NCBI GenBank assembly: GCA_001421095.1
Contig: LIIK01000018.1
Location: 1-44,185, forward strand
DNA: 44,185 nt
Direction: 5' to 3'
Source: Candidatus [Bacteroides] periocalifornicus
Lineage (GTDB): Bacteria; Bacteroidota; Bacteroidia; Bacteroidales; CAJPTX01
The notes beneath the pieces were generated by a model that had not been told where the DNA came from, did no database searches, and saw only the letters and a list, made by a program, of their open reading frames with translations. The translations under genes were made by a program, and so were the position numbers. Numbering within the stretch: position 1 is the first letter of the stretch; every line of letters starts with the position of its first letter. Of this stretch, positions 1 to 8,179 are shown piece after piece.

Positions 1-800
1 CAGTCGGCATTGCGAGGAGATCGTTGCGGGTATGCAGCGCCGATTGCAATTTGTGCCCATGGGGGCATCAATGGGAACGGCGAACGGGGGGATAACGACG
101 CGGCATTGGTTCGGGAGGGCACTCGCGTTGCTCGGCACCTCCCCTACCAAGCTCCTTATTGATAATCGCCCCCCCTGTCGCCTCCATACGCATACCGTGC
201 ATCCCGCAAATGGAGCCCCCTCGGTCTTTGTAGCGATGATGTGCGTCGTTGTAAAAAAACGTAGGATCCCCTTGCGGGGAGGCGTGGCGGGAGGATCGCG
301 ATGCGGCGCGCCGCTACGTCCTTTTGGAAACGGGAGAATAGATTTTAGACCTCCGTATTCCAAAAGGGAATCGCGACGAAAGGCCCGTAGGGGGCAATCG
401 TTTATAGGAGGTCCTTCTTACGGGTAAAGAGATTTCAATCAAGCAATTCCATTTCTTGGAGACCGTAGCGATGCGGCGTTTTATGTGAGGTTTGCAGAAG
501 GGAATCACATGTCTATCAATTTTCGAGATTGGCTATTGCGCTCTTGGTAGGGGAGGTGCCGAGCGCAGCGAGTGCCCTCCCTAACCAATGCGGCGTGCCC
601 TCCCTTCCCGTGCCGCGTCGTTATAAAAACCGCACGTCTCTATATGTGGCATGGTATGCTCATGGTGGCGGCAATGGGCGGTGTTTGGATTGCAACGCGG
701 CCGTAATGCTATCCCCGCAATGCCGACTGTAGGGGCGGGGTCTTCGCAATGCGAGGATTCCCCCGCCCAGCACCTACCACCCGTTGCCACCCCGTGCGTA
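1..800 (-). repeat. Dispersed modular repeat, copy A (left contig end)
   Basis: This stretch is the reverse complement, module by module, of the right contig end (about 43490-44185), and it resembles 23120-24130. The first 47 bases match the reverse complement of the last 47 exactly, and about 200 bp match with scattered mismatches. The left copy then carries about 95 bp extra (roughly 206-300) before similarity resumes. Recognisable modules are a GGGAGGGCACTCG-type segment (115-150, and inverted at 541-590), a palindromic core near GCGGCGCGCCGC (about 304-316), an AT-richer segment of about 180 bp (about 315-480), and a GGGCGGGG hairpin (733-768). Short open frames cross it, but none looks like a gene. 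Boundaries are approximate. Confidence 0.8.
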
Positions 801-960
801 TCCATGCGCCGCATTGCGATTAGTCTCTCCCCATCTTCCAGGTATCCCCATGACGGGTGGCAGCCGCGGTTTACCCATTCACGGTAGCCATTCCGTGGGG
901 CGACGCAGGGTTACAGTGAAAAAGTAGGTGCTTACGAACTCTGGTGCGGGCAGCCCTGCG

Positions 961-1095
961 GCCAACGCTGTTCGCGAAGGAGCAGGCGATGGTGGCGAGG
1001 TCGGCTAGGCGCTTGGGCATCGTTTCCTTGAATTCCACCGTTTGCCCCTCGCCTTGGGCTATTAGGGCTTCTACTTCGCTGGCTGTGTACAGCAT
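961..1095 (-). pseudogene. Truncated AlbA_2 (Schlafen-type DNA-binding) domain gene, 5' fragment
   Basis: The minus-strand reading from ATG 1095 (or 1110) begins with residues typical of the AlbA_2 / divergent AAA_4 N-terminal domain: EVEALIAQGEGQTVEFKE, then LADLATIACSFANSVG. In intact family members this last stretch continues into a GG.hhhGV strand. Here the similarity stops at about position 961 and the frame runs into unrelated Arg-rich codons. Full-length members are usually several hundred residues; only about 45-50 survive here. The fragment keeps a good promoter at 1121-1151. Given that promoter, ATG 1095 is the likelier start, because ATG 1110 would be almost leaderless. The family is known as putative DNA-binding or regulatory proteins; no function is expected for this remnant. 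The truncation lies near repeat copy A, so repeat-mediated deletion is plausible. Confidence 0.6.
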
Positions 1096-1120
1096 GGTGC
1101 TACTCTTCATTCTTCGGAGG

Positions 1121-1151
1121 CGAAGGTAGGGGAAAAACGGGTGAAATCAAA
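1121..1151 (-). promoter_or_regulatory. Bacteroidetes-type promoter of the AlbA_2 fragment
   Basis: On the minus strand the sequence is TTTG (complement of 1148-1151), a 19-nt spacer, then TACCTTCG (complement of 1121-1128). This fits the TTTG / TAnnTTTG promoter of this phylum with one mismatch. Transcription would start near 1113. It points away from rpsL, so 1110-1420 is a divergent intergenic region. Confidence 0.5.
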
Positions 1152-1290
1152 ATGGGGGTGGCGAGACATTATCCCTGCGATGTTGCATTGCTGTCCCGAT
1201 GCAGGGCAGAACGGGCCGCGAGGCTTTGCGAGATCACCTCTGGTAGCCCGCTACTTTTGGAGGCTGAAGGGGAAATTTTTCGCGTTCCCC

Positions 1291-1321
1291 TTGGCTAGTC
1301 AGATAAATGTTGCTACCTTTG
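1291..1321 (+). promoter_or_regulatory. Promoter of the rpsL (str/S10) operon
   Basis: TTGG at 1291-1294, a 19-nt spacer, and TACCTTTG at 1314-1321 match the Bacteroidetes -33/-7 promoter. The predicted start of transcription is near 1328, giving an rpsL leader of about 90 nt. No other convincing signal is visible between 1140 and 1290. Confidence 0.6.
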
Positions 1322-1419
1322 CGGCCTGAAAGGCTCAGAATGGAGAGGGCAAGAAGGGATTTCTATTTCGGTAATCTTCTGTAGGTTAGGATTTTCAACG
1401 TTCAAGTTTCAGTATATAA

Positions 1420-1797
1420 ATGCCGACGATACAGCAGTTAGTACGTAAAGGAAGGGCTGTGATAGGATACACAAGCAAGGCGCCCGCGCTCGATGCTTGT
1501 CCACAGCGCCGCGGCGTATGTGTACGCGTGTACACCACTACGCCTAAGAAGCCGAATTCGGCGATGCGTAAGGTAGCCCGTGTGCGCCTTACGAACGGGA
1601 AGGAGGTCAATGCCTACATTCCCGGGGAAGGGCATAATCTGCAGGAGCACTCCATAGTACTCATCCGTGGGGGCAGGGTGAAGGACCTGCCAGGGGTTCG
1701 CTACCACTTGGTGCGCGGCACTCTGGATGCCCAGGGGGTAGAGGCTCGGCGGAAGGGGCGGAGCAAGTATGGTGCTAAGCGCCCGAAGCAGAAGTAG
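1420..1797 (+). CDS. rpsL: 30S ribosomal protein S12
   Basis: S12 sits at the decoding centre of the small subunit and helps set translational accuracy. The 125-residue product has the usual family length and contains TTPKKPNSAMRKVARVRL and GGRVKDLPGVRYH. The two lysines where streptomycin-resistance substitutions arise (Lys43, Lys88) are wild-type, and Asp89, the usual methylthiolation site, is present. It is the first gene of the operon, downstream of the 1291-1321 promoter, with rpsG and fusA following as in the classical str operon. The start has no clear Shine-Dalgarno sequence, as is common in this phylum. Confidence 0.98.
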   Translation: MPTIQQLVRKGRAVIGYTSKAPALDACPQRRGVCVRVYTTTPKKPNSAMRKVARVRLTNGKEVNAYIPGEGHNLQEHSIVLIRGGRVKDLPGVRYHLVRGTLDAQGVEARRKGRSKYGAKRPKQK

Positions 1798-1827
1798 TTC
1801 ACAAGCGTAATTAGGGAGATATAAGCG

Positions 1828-2304
1828 ATGAGGAAGGCAAAACCCAAAAGGAGGATTCTGCTGCCAGATCCGCGGTTCCACGATGTGGAGGTAACCCGGT
1901 TTGTGAACAACCTGATGCATGATGGCAAGAAGAGCGTAGCCTTTAGCATATTCTACGATGCCATAGACCGCGTGGGCGAGCGGATGAAGGAAGAGGGTAT
2001 GACCCCGCTGGATGTATGGCGCAAGGCGCTGGAGAACGTAACGCCACAGGTGGAGGTGAAGAGCCGTAGGGTGGGAGGGGCAACCTTCCAGGTGCCGATG
2101 GAGGTACGCCCAGAGCGGAAGGTGAGCCTCGCGATGAAGAATCTCATCCAGTATGCCCGTAAGCGCAATGGCCAGCGCATGAGCGAGAAGCTGGCGGCTG
2201 AGATCTTGGCAGCGTACAACAGCGAAGGCGGCGCATTCCGCCGTAAGGAGGATATTCATAAGATGGCTGAGGCCAATAAGGCCTTTGCCCATTTCCGGTT
2301 CTAG
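1828..2304 (+). CDS. rpsG: 30S ribosomal protein S7
   Basis: S7 is a primary 16S rRNA binder that nucleates assembly of the 30S head and contacts E-site tRNA. The 158-residue product matches the family: a basic N-terminus (MRKAKPKRR), DPRFHDVEVTRFVN, and a C-terminus near HKMAEANKAFAHFRF. It starts 31 nt after rpsL. A purine-rich GGGAGAT lies upstream of the ATG. The 190-nt gap to fusA carries no gene or clear signal. Confidence 0.98.
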   Translation: MRKAKPKRRILLPDPRFHDVEVTRFVNNLMHDGKKSVAFSIFYDAIDRVGERMKEEGMTPLDVWRKALENVTPQVEVKSRRVGGATFQVPMEVRPERKVSLAMKNLIQYARKRNGQRMSEKLAAEILAAYNSEGGAFRRKEDIHKMAEANKAFAHFRF

Positions 2305-2494
2305 GAGCCTCTTCGGCTAGAGTCGGTCTGCTTGCGCAGTGCAGGGGGGCGGTACGCGGGGGAATGGCATTGCGAGAAGCAGGAGGGATGCGGGGTGTGG
2401 GTTCGCCGCTGGTGGCAGTATCGCCTGCGGCATGGAGGACGATAGCTAGCGAAGAAGGTTCGTTATGGAGTATAAGCGAGGGGAATAAGTAGCG

Positions 2495-4609
2495 ATGAGC
2501 AAGGATCTGAAGCATACGCGGAATATTGGTATTATGGCCCATATCGATGCGGGCAAAACTACCACTACAGAGCGTATACTGTACTATACGGGTAAAACCC
2601 ATAAAATAGGCGAGACGCACGAGGGGGCTGCGACCATGGACTGGATGGCGCAGGAGCAGGAGCGTGGTATTACCATCACCTCGGCGGCTACTACCTGTTT
2701 TTGGACCTATGAGGGCGAGACGTTCCAGGTGAACATTATTGACACCCCAGGGCACGTGGACTTCACCGTGGAGGTGGAGCGTTCGCTACGGGTTCTCGAC
2801 GGCACGGTGGCGGTGTTCTGCGCCGTGGGTGGGGTGCAGCCCCAGAGCGAAACGGTGTGGCGGCAGGCCGATAAATACGGTGTGCCGAAGCTGGCGTTTG
2901 TGAATAAGATGGACCGGATGGGTGCCGATTTCTTCTCGGTGGTGGCGCAGATGAAGGAACGTCTGGGCACCAAGCCTATCCCGATCCAGATCCCCATAGG
3001 TAAAGAGGCGAGCTTCCATGGCCTGGTGGATCTAATAACCCGCAAAGCTTACCAGTGGAAGGAATCGGCCACAGAGAAGGGCGGGGTAATGGAGGAAGTA
3101 CCCATCCCGGCAGAGCTACAGAAAGATGTGGAGCTGTGGCGCAGCAAGCTGGTAGAGGATGTGGCCGAGCATGAGGATTCCCTCATGGAGAAGTTCTTTG
3201 AGGATCCCAATTCGGTGACCAACGAGGAGCTCTACGCGGCACTCCGCAAGGCGACGATAGCCATGAAGGTTGTCCCGGTGCTGTGCGGTGCTGCTGGTAG
3301 GAATATCGGGGTTCAGCGTCTGCTGGATGCGGTGGCGCTCTACATGCCGAGCCCGCTGGATATCGGGGGGGTAGAGGGTACCGATCTCAAGACAGGCGAA
3401 ACGGTGCGCCGTGAACCCAGGATGGATGAGCCTTTCTGCGGTTTAGCGTTCAAGATTGCCACGGATCCCTACGTGGGGCGTCTTGCCTACATTCGGGTGT
3501 ACTCTGGGCATTTGGATAGCGGGTCGTATATCTACAATTCGCGGACCGGGAAACGGGAACGTATCAGCCGCCTCTACCAGATGCATGCCAACAAGCAGAA
3601 CCCGATAGAGGTGTGCGAGACGGGGGATATCTGCGCAGCTGTGGGTTTCAAGGAATTGCGTACTGGCGATACGGTGTGCGACGAGAACCACCCTATAGCG
3701 CTGGAGGCCATGGAGTTCCCCGAGCCGGTAATCAAATTGGCGGTAGAGCCTAAAACCCAGAAGGATCTGGATAAATTAGGTATTGCGCTGGGTAAGCTCG
3801 CGGAGGAAGACCCAACATTCCGCACGCAGACCGATACCGAGACGGGGCAGACGATAATCAGCGGGATGGGTGAACTCCACCTGGAGATTATTGTGGATCG
3901 TCTCCGTAGGGAGTTCGACCTCGAAATCAATCAGGGTGCGCCCCAAGTATCGTACCGCGAGGCGGTTACCAAGCCGGTTTCGCATCGTACAGTATTCAAG
4001 AAGCAGACGGGTGGTCGGGGTAAGTTTGCCGACATCATCTTCGACCTGATGCCTGCCGACGAGGGGGTTACGGGCCTGCAGTTTGTGGACGAGGTGAAGG
4101 GGGGTAATATTCCCAAGGAGTTCATCCCCAGCGTGCAGAAGGGCTTTGAACAGGCCATGCAGAATGGACCACTGGCGGGCTACTCGATGCCGAGCCTGAA
4201 GGTGGTGCTCAAGGATGGGTCATTCCACCCTGTCGATTCCGATCAGCTTTCGTTTGAGATTGCGGCACGCCAAGGGTTTCGTGAGGCGGCCAGCAAGGCG
4301 GGGGCAATCCTGATGGAGCCGATAATGAAGGTGGAAGTTGTGACGCCCGAGGAGTACATGGGCGATGTGATAGGCGATTTCAACCGTAGGCGTGGCAATG
4401 TGACGGGTATGGAGAGCCGTGCGGGCGGGCGTGTGGTTACCGCAATGGTGCCGCTGGCCGAGCAGTTCGGCTACGTTACTGTGCTGCGGACCCTATCGTC
4501 AGGGCGCGCTACCTCCACCATGGAGTTCTCGCACTACGCAGAACTCCCGGCGAACATTGCCAAGGAGGTAATAGAGAAATCGCAGGTGAAGAGAAAGGAA
4601 GATCAGTAG
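2495..4609 (+). CDS. fusA: Elongation factor G
   Basis: EF-G is the GTPase that drives tRNA-mRNA translocation and, with RRF, ribosome recycling. The 704-residue protein is full length. G1 AHIDAGKT is at residues 15-22, switch I ends in RGITI (57-61), G3 DTPGH is at 83-87 and G4 NKMD at 137-140. Domains II to V follow, ending in the EF-G C-terminal region with GQ-type motifs near FGYVTVLRTLSSGRA. It sits between rpsG and rpsJ with no tuf gene, the arrangement seen in Bacteroidota. Many genomes of the phylum carry a second, divergent EF-G, but operon position argues that this is the housekeeping copy. Confidence 0.97.
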   Translation: MSKDLKHTRNIGIMAHIDAGKTTTTERILYYTGKTHKIGETHEGAATMDWMAQEQERGITITSAATTCFWTYEGETFQVNIIDTPGHVDFTVEVERSLRVLDGTVAVFCAVGGVQPQSETVWRQADKYGVPKLAFVNKMDRMGADFFSVVAQMKERLGTKPIPIQIPIGKEASFHGLVDLITRKAYQWKESATEKGGVMEEVPIPAELQKDVELWRSKLVEDVAEHEDSLMEKFFEDPNSVTNEELYAALRKATIAMKVVPVLCGAAGRNIGVQRLLDAVALYMPSPLDIGGVEGTDLKTGETVRREPRMDEPFCGLAFKIATDPYVGRLAYIRVYSGHLDSGSYIYNSRTGKRERISRLYQMHANKQNPIEVCETGDICAAVGFKELRTGDTVCDENHPIALEAMEFPEPVIKLAVEPKTQKDLDKLGIALGKLAEEDPTFRTQTDTETGQTIISGMGELHLEIIVDRLRREFDLEINQGAPQVSYREAVTKPVSHRTVFKKQTGGRGKFADIIFDLMPADEGVTGLQFVDEVKGGNIPKEFIPSVQKGFEQAMQNGPLAGYSMPSLKVVLKDGSFHPVDSDQLSFEIAARQGFREAASKAGAILMEPIMKVEVVTPEEYMGDVIGDFNRRRGNVTGMESRAGGRVVTAMVPLAEQFGYVTVLRTLSSGRATSTMEFSHYAELPANIAKEVIEKSQVKRKEDQ

Positions 4610-4627
4610 TAATAGTAGATTAAGCCA

Positions 4628-4933
4628 ATGAGCCAGAAGATCAGGATTAAGCTTAAGTCGTACGACCATAACCTGGTGGACAAGTCGGCCGAGAAGATCG
4701 TGAAGACTGTCCGAATGACAGGCGCTGTGGTCAGCGGGCCGATACCGCTCCCGATGCAGAGGAAGATATTCACGGTGAATCGGTCGACGTTTGTGAACAA
4801 GAAATCGCGTGAACAGTTTCGGCTCGATTCGTACAAGCGTTTGCTGGATATCTACAGCACAAATGCCAAGACGATAGACGCGCTGATGAAGCTCGAGCTA
4901 CCGAGCGGGGTGCAAGTCGAGATAAAGGTGTGA
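4628..4933 (+). CDS. rpsJ: 30S ribosomal protein S10
   Basis: S10 (NusE) is a 30S head protein and also joins transcription antitermination complexes with NusB. The 101 residues contain IRIKLKSYDHNLVD at the N-terminus, GPIPLPMQRKIFTVNRS in the middle, and the PSGVQVEIKV ending typical of the family. It starts 18 nt after fusA and leads the S10 block. The rplC start lies 28 nt downstream with a good AGGAGG-like site. Confidence 0.98.
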   Translation: MSQKIRIKLKSYDHNLVDKSAEKIVKTVRMTGAVVSGPIPLPMQRKIFTVNRSTFVNKKSREQFRLDSYKRLLDIYSTNAKTIDALMKLELPSGVQVEIKV

Positions 4934-4960
4934 CCCTAAAAGCGCAGGAGGAACAGAGCG

Positions 4961-5584
4961 ATGGCAGGAATAATCGGAAGGAAGATAGGGATGACTTCGG
5001 TGTTTACCGCCGAGGGGAAGAATGTCCCTTGCACGGTGATAGAGGCTGGCCCTTGCGTGGTAACGCAGGTGAAGACGCTGGAGAACGATGGTTACTCGGC
5101 GCTGCAGCTTGCCTTTGACGATAAGAAGGAGAAGCATACAACGCGCCCAATGCAGGGCCATTTCAAGAAGGCGGGCACCACGCCTAAGCGCTACCTCGCC
5201 GAATTCAAGAATTGGGATAAAGAGTATACCCTGGGCGATGTGCTCAAGGTGAGCGATGTGCTCACAGAGGCTGATGAATGGGTGGATATCGCTGGAATAT
5301 CCAAGGGTAAGGGCTTCCAGGGCGTAGTGAAGCGGCACGGGTTTAATGGGGTAGGCGAAGTAACGCACGGCCAGCATAACCGGCAGCGGGCGCCTGGTTC
5401 GGTGGGCGCCTCTTCGTACCCTAGCCGCGTATTCCCAGGCCTGCGTATGGCAGGGCGTATGGGCGGAAACCGGGTTACGGTGCAGAATCTGCGCATACTG
5501 CGGGTGCTGCCAGAGCAGAATCTCCTGCTGGTGAAGGGGTCGATACCCGGCGCGAAAGGAGCTTATCTCATCATTAACAAGTAG
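4961..5584 (+). CDS. rplC: 50S ribosomal protein L3
   Basis: L3 binds 23S rRNA early in assembly, and its loop reaches toward the peptidyl transferase centre. The 207-residue product begins MAGIIGRKIGMTSVF and contains the central signature GKGFQGVVKRHGFNG and the GAS.YPSRVFPG.RMAGRMG region, including the Gln modified by PrmB in other bacteria (GHGxxNRQRAPGS-like). AGGAGGAAC lies just upstream of ATG 4961. Confidence 0.97.
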   Translation: MAGIIGRKIGMTSVFTAEGKNVPCTVIEAGPCVVTQVKTLENDGYSALQLAFDDKKEKHTTRPMQGHFKKAGTTPKRYLAEFKNWDKEYTLGDVLKVSDVLTEADEWVDIAGISKGKGFQGVVKRHGFNGVGEVTHGQHNRQRAPGSVGASSYPSRVFPGLRMAGRMGGNRVTVQNLRILRVLPEQNLLLVKGSIPGAKGAYLIINK

Positions 5585-5592
5585 GTGTGGCC

Positions 5593-6225
5593 ATGGAAGT
5601 GAAAGTATTGACAATGGCAGGCGCCGATACGGGACGCGTGGCCACGCTAGACGATTCGATTTTCGGCATAACGCCGAATGATCATGTGATCTACCTCGAC
5701 GTGAAGCAGTACCTGGCCAACCAGCGCCAAGGGACGCACAAGACCAAAGAGCGTAGCGAGCAGAGCGGTAGTACCCGCAAGCTGAAGAGGCAGAAGGGCA
5801 CGGGGGGCGCTCGGGCGGGGGATATCAACTCCCCCCTGCTCCGCGGTGGTGCCACGGTGTTTGGCCCCCAGCCCCGGAGCTATCGGTTCAAGCTCAACAA
5901 GCAGGTGAAAGATTTGGCCCGCAGGAGTGCGCTTACGTATAAGGCTCGCAACAATGAAATCATTGTGGTAGAAGATTTTACGTTTGAAGCTCCTAGCACC
6001 AAGCGATTCATAGAGGTGTGCAAAAACCTCCAGGTGGAGAACAAAAAGACCCTGTTCCTACTTGCAGATGCGAATAAAGTTGTATATTTGTCGTCTAGAA
6101 ATTTGCAGCGGAAGCGTGTGCTGCCCGCACTGCAGCTCAATACCTACACCGTGGTGGATTCGCAGGTATTGGTGCTGACAGAGGGGGCGCTGAGCGAACT
6201 CGACGGCATGTTTCACAAGTTTTAG
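5593..6225 (+). CDS. rplD: 50S ribosomal protein L4
   Basis: L4 lines the exit tunnel and in enterobacteria represses its own operon. The product has the family core KRQKGTGGARAGDINSPLLR, whose extended loop reaches the tunnel, then FGPQPRSYRFKLNKQVK. The open frame begins at GTG 5587, only 2 nt after the rplC stop. The ATG at 5593 gives MEVKVL, which fits Bacteroidetes L4 better, so it is used here (210 aa). The sequence GTGGCCATGGA also occurs at the start of rplW, so the same GTG/ATG ambiguity arises twice. Confidence 0.95.
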   Translation: MEVKVLTMAGADTGRVATLDDSIFGITPNDHVIYLDVKQYLANQRQGTHKTKERSEQSGSTRKLKRQKGTGGARAGDINSPLLRGGATVFGPQPRSYRFKLNKQVKDLARRSALTYKARNNEIIVVEDFTFEAPSTKRFIEVCKNLQVENKKTLFLLADANKVVYLSSRNLQRKRVLPALQLNTYTVVDSQVLVLTEGALSELDGMFHKF

Positions 6226-6233
6226 TTGTGGCC

Positions 6234-6536
6234 ATGGAGAAGAGTAGGGATATACTAGTGCGCCCATTGATAACCGAGGCGATGACGCACCTTACCGAGC
6301 GTTTGAACCAGTACGGTTTTATAGTGGCGAAAGAGGCCAACAAGCTACAGATAGCCAAGGCCGTAGAGCAGTACTACAATGTAACGGTGGTGCGTGTGAA
6401 CACCATGCGCTACCAGGGAAAGCGCAAAACGCGGATGACAAAGGCTGGCTACCTAGTGGGTAGGACGGCCTCATTCAAGAAGGCAATAGTGACGCTGAAG
6501 CCCGGCGAGACGATTGATTTTTACAGCAATATCTAA
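6234..6536 (+). CDS. rplW: 50S ribosomal protein L23
   Basis: L23 sits at the tunnel exit and is the docking site for trigger factor and SRP. The product (100 aa from ATG 6234; 102 aa from GTG 6228) contains RPLITEAMTHL, the YGFIVAKEANKLQIAKAVEQ region and VNTMRYQGKRKTRM, all typical of bacterial L23. It is 8 nt after rplD and 6 nt before rplB. ATG is preferred because homologues start close to MExxRDILxRPLITE. Confidence 0.95.
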   Translation: MEKSRDILVRPLITEAMTHLTERLNQYGFIVAKEANKLQIAKAVEQYYNVTVVRVNTMRYQGKRKTRMTKAGYLVGRTASFKKAIVTLKPGETIDFYSNI

Positions 6537-6542
6537 GGAGAG

Positions 6543-7373
6543 ATGGCGGTAAGGAAACTAAAACCGGTAACGCCGGGGCAGCGTCATAAGATCATCAGCG
6601 GCTTTGACGAGATTACGTGCAGCAAGCCTGAGAAGTCGCTCCTGCGTCCCCTCAAGAGCTCAGGAGGCCGGAATAACCAGGGGCGCATGACGGTGCGTAA
6701 CATCGGTGGTGGGCATAAGCGCCGCTACCGCATGATCGATTTTAAACGGGATCGCGATGGGCAGCCCGCGGTGGTGAAGACCGTGGAGTACGACCCAAAC
6801 CGCACGGCGCGCATCGCGCTGGTATGCTATGCCAACGGGGATAAGCGCTACATAGTGGCGCCTGCGGGTATCCAGGTAGGGCAGACCATAGTGGCGGGGC
6901 ATGATGCGGAGCCCGAATTGGGCAACACGCTCTACCTGTCAGACATACCGCTGGGTACGGTGGTGCATAATGTGGAGCTACGGCCCGGGTGCGGGGCGGT
7001 AATGGCCAGAAGCGCCGGGGTGAGCGCGGTGCTACTCTCCCGTGAAGGGAAGTACGCCACTCTGCGCCTACCAAGCGGCGAGGTGCGCATGGTGCTCCTC
7101 ACCTGCAAGGCCACGGTGGGGCAGGTATCTAACGCCGAGCATGCGCTGGAGAAATCTGGCAAGGCTGGTAGGAGCCGTTGGCTAGGGCGTAGGCCGCGGA
7201 CACGTGGTGTGGCTATGAACCCTGTGGATCACCCAATGGGTGGTGGTGAAGGTAAGGCCAGCGGGGGACACCCACGCTCACGCAAGGGGTTGCTTGCCAA
7301 GGGCTATAAGACCCGTAAGGTTAAGAATCCCACGAGCAAGTTTATCGTGGAGCGTCGTAAGCATAAAAAGTAG
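6543..7373 (+). CDS. rplB: 50S ribosomal protein L2
   Basis: L2 is one of the most conserved 50S proteins, needed for subunit association and peptidyl transferase activity. The 276 residues match the usual length. They include GGRNNQGRMTVRNIGGGHKR, the SH3-like middle domain, and the C-terminal VAMNPVDHPMGGGEGKASGG stretch with the essential histidine. The ATG overlaps a GGAGAG purine run. Confidence 0.98.
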   Translation: MAVRKLKPVTPGQRHKIISGFDEITCSKPEKSLLRPLKSSGGRNNQGRMTVRNIGGGHKRRYRMIDFKRDRDGQPAVVKTVEYDPNRTARIALVCYANGDKRYIVAPAGIQVGQTIVAGHDAEPELGNTLYLSDIPLGTVVHNVELRPGCGAVMARSAGVSAVLLSREGKYATLRLPSGEVRMVLLTCKATVGQVSNAEHALEKSGKAGRSRWLGRRPRTRGVAMNPVDHPMGGGEGKASGGHPRSRKGLLAKGYKTRKVKNPTSKFIVERRKHKK

Positions 7374-7384
7374 GAGTAAACAAC

Positions 7385-7651
7385 ATGAGTCGATCGCTGA
7401 AGAAGGGTCCGTTTATCGCCTACAAGCTTGAGCGGCGGATTCTGCAGATGAATGAGAGCGGCAAGAAGCAGGTACTGAAAACCTGGAGCCGGGCCTCGAT
7501 GATATCGCCAGACTTTGTGGGGCATACCATCGCGGTGCATAATGGGAATAAGTTCATCCCGGTGTACATAACCGAGAACATGGTGGGGCATAAGCTCGGA
7601 GAATTTGCGCCAACCCGCACGTTCCGAGGGCATTCAGGCAATCGTAAGTAG
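7385..7651 (+). CDS. rpsS: 30S ribosomal protein S19
   Basis: S19 forms part of the 30S head with S13 and contacts A-site tRNA. The 88-residue product starts MSRSLKKGPFIAYKLERRI and carries the signature IAVHNGNKFIPVYITENMVGHKLGEFAPTR (7544-7620), ending GHSGNRK. It is 11 nt downstream of rplB. Confidence 0.98.
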   Translation: MSRSLKKGPFIAYKLERRILQMNESGKKQVLKTWSRASMISPDFVGHTIAVHNGNKFIPVYITENMVGHKLGEFAPTRTFRGHSGNRK

Positions 7652-7681
7652 CCTGCGTAAAAGAAGTAAGGATACGAGGCA

Positions 7682-8170
7682 ATGGGAAAACGGAAAGCGA
7701 ACAACGCAAGGCTACGCAAGGAGGCCAAGGCCGAGAGGGCTTTTGCCTACCTTCGGAATTGCCCGATAGCGACACGAAAGGTCCGCCTAGTGGCCGATAT
7801 GGTCCGTGGGGTAGAGGTGAACAGAGCCCTTTCACTCCTCCGCTACGCACCGCAAGCATCAGCTCCGAGCGTGGAAAAGCTGCTGATGTCTGCCGTGGCC
7901 AACTGGGGGCAGAAGCATCCGAGCGAGAGGGTGGAGGATGTGTCGCTCTATGTGAAGACGATAATGGTGGATCAGGGGCGTACACTAAAGCGCCTAAGGC
8001 CAAGAGCACAAGGCCGCGGTGCCCGCATCCTGAAGCGTTCTAGCCACATCATGGTAGAGGTGGCTGTGCGCCCCCCAGAGGATCTAGAATCTAAGCGGGG
8101 TGCTAGGAGAAGAGGCAATGCTGCAACAGAGGCAGCCGCTGCTGTGGTTGAAAACAACGATGTAAAGTAG
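7682..8170 (+). CDS. rplV: 50S ribosomal protein L22
   Basis: L22 lines the exit tunnel; its beta-hairpin is where macrolide-resistance changes occur. The core of about 110 residues is typical (NCPIATRKVRLVADMVRG; a hairpin with KRLRPRAQGRGARILKRSSH). At 162 residues it is longer than most L22 proteins. The extra C-terminal tail of about 25 residues is rich in Arg, Ala and Val with an acidic end. The tail could be lineage-specific; it is in frame and continuous. Confidence 0.96.
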   Translation: MGKRKANNARLRKEAKAERAFAYLRNCPIATRKVRLVADMVRGVEVNRALSLLRYAPQASAPSVEKLLMSAVANWGQKHPSERVEDVSLYVKTIMVDQGRTLKRLRPRAQGRGARILKRSSHIMVEVAVRPPEDLESKRGARRRGNAATEAAAAVVENNDVK

Positions 8171-8179
8171 CCAGGGGGT

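Noticed and set aside
1438..2292. 284-codon minus-strand frame opposite rpsL and rpsG
   Set aside because: It is the antisense shadow of two certain ribosomal protein genes.
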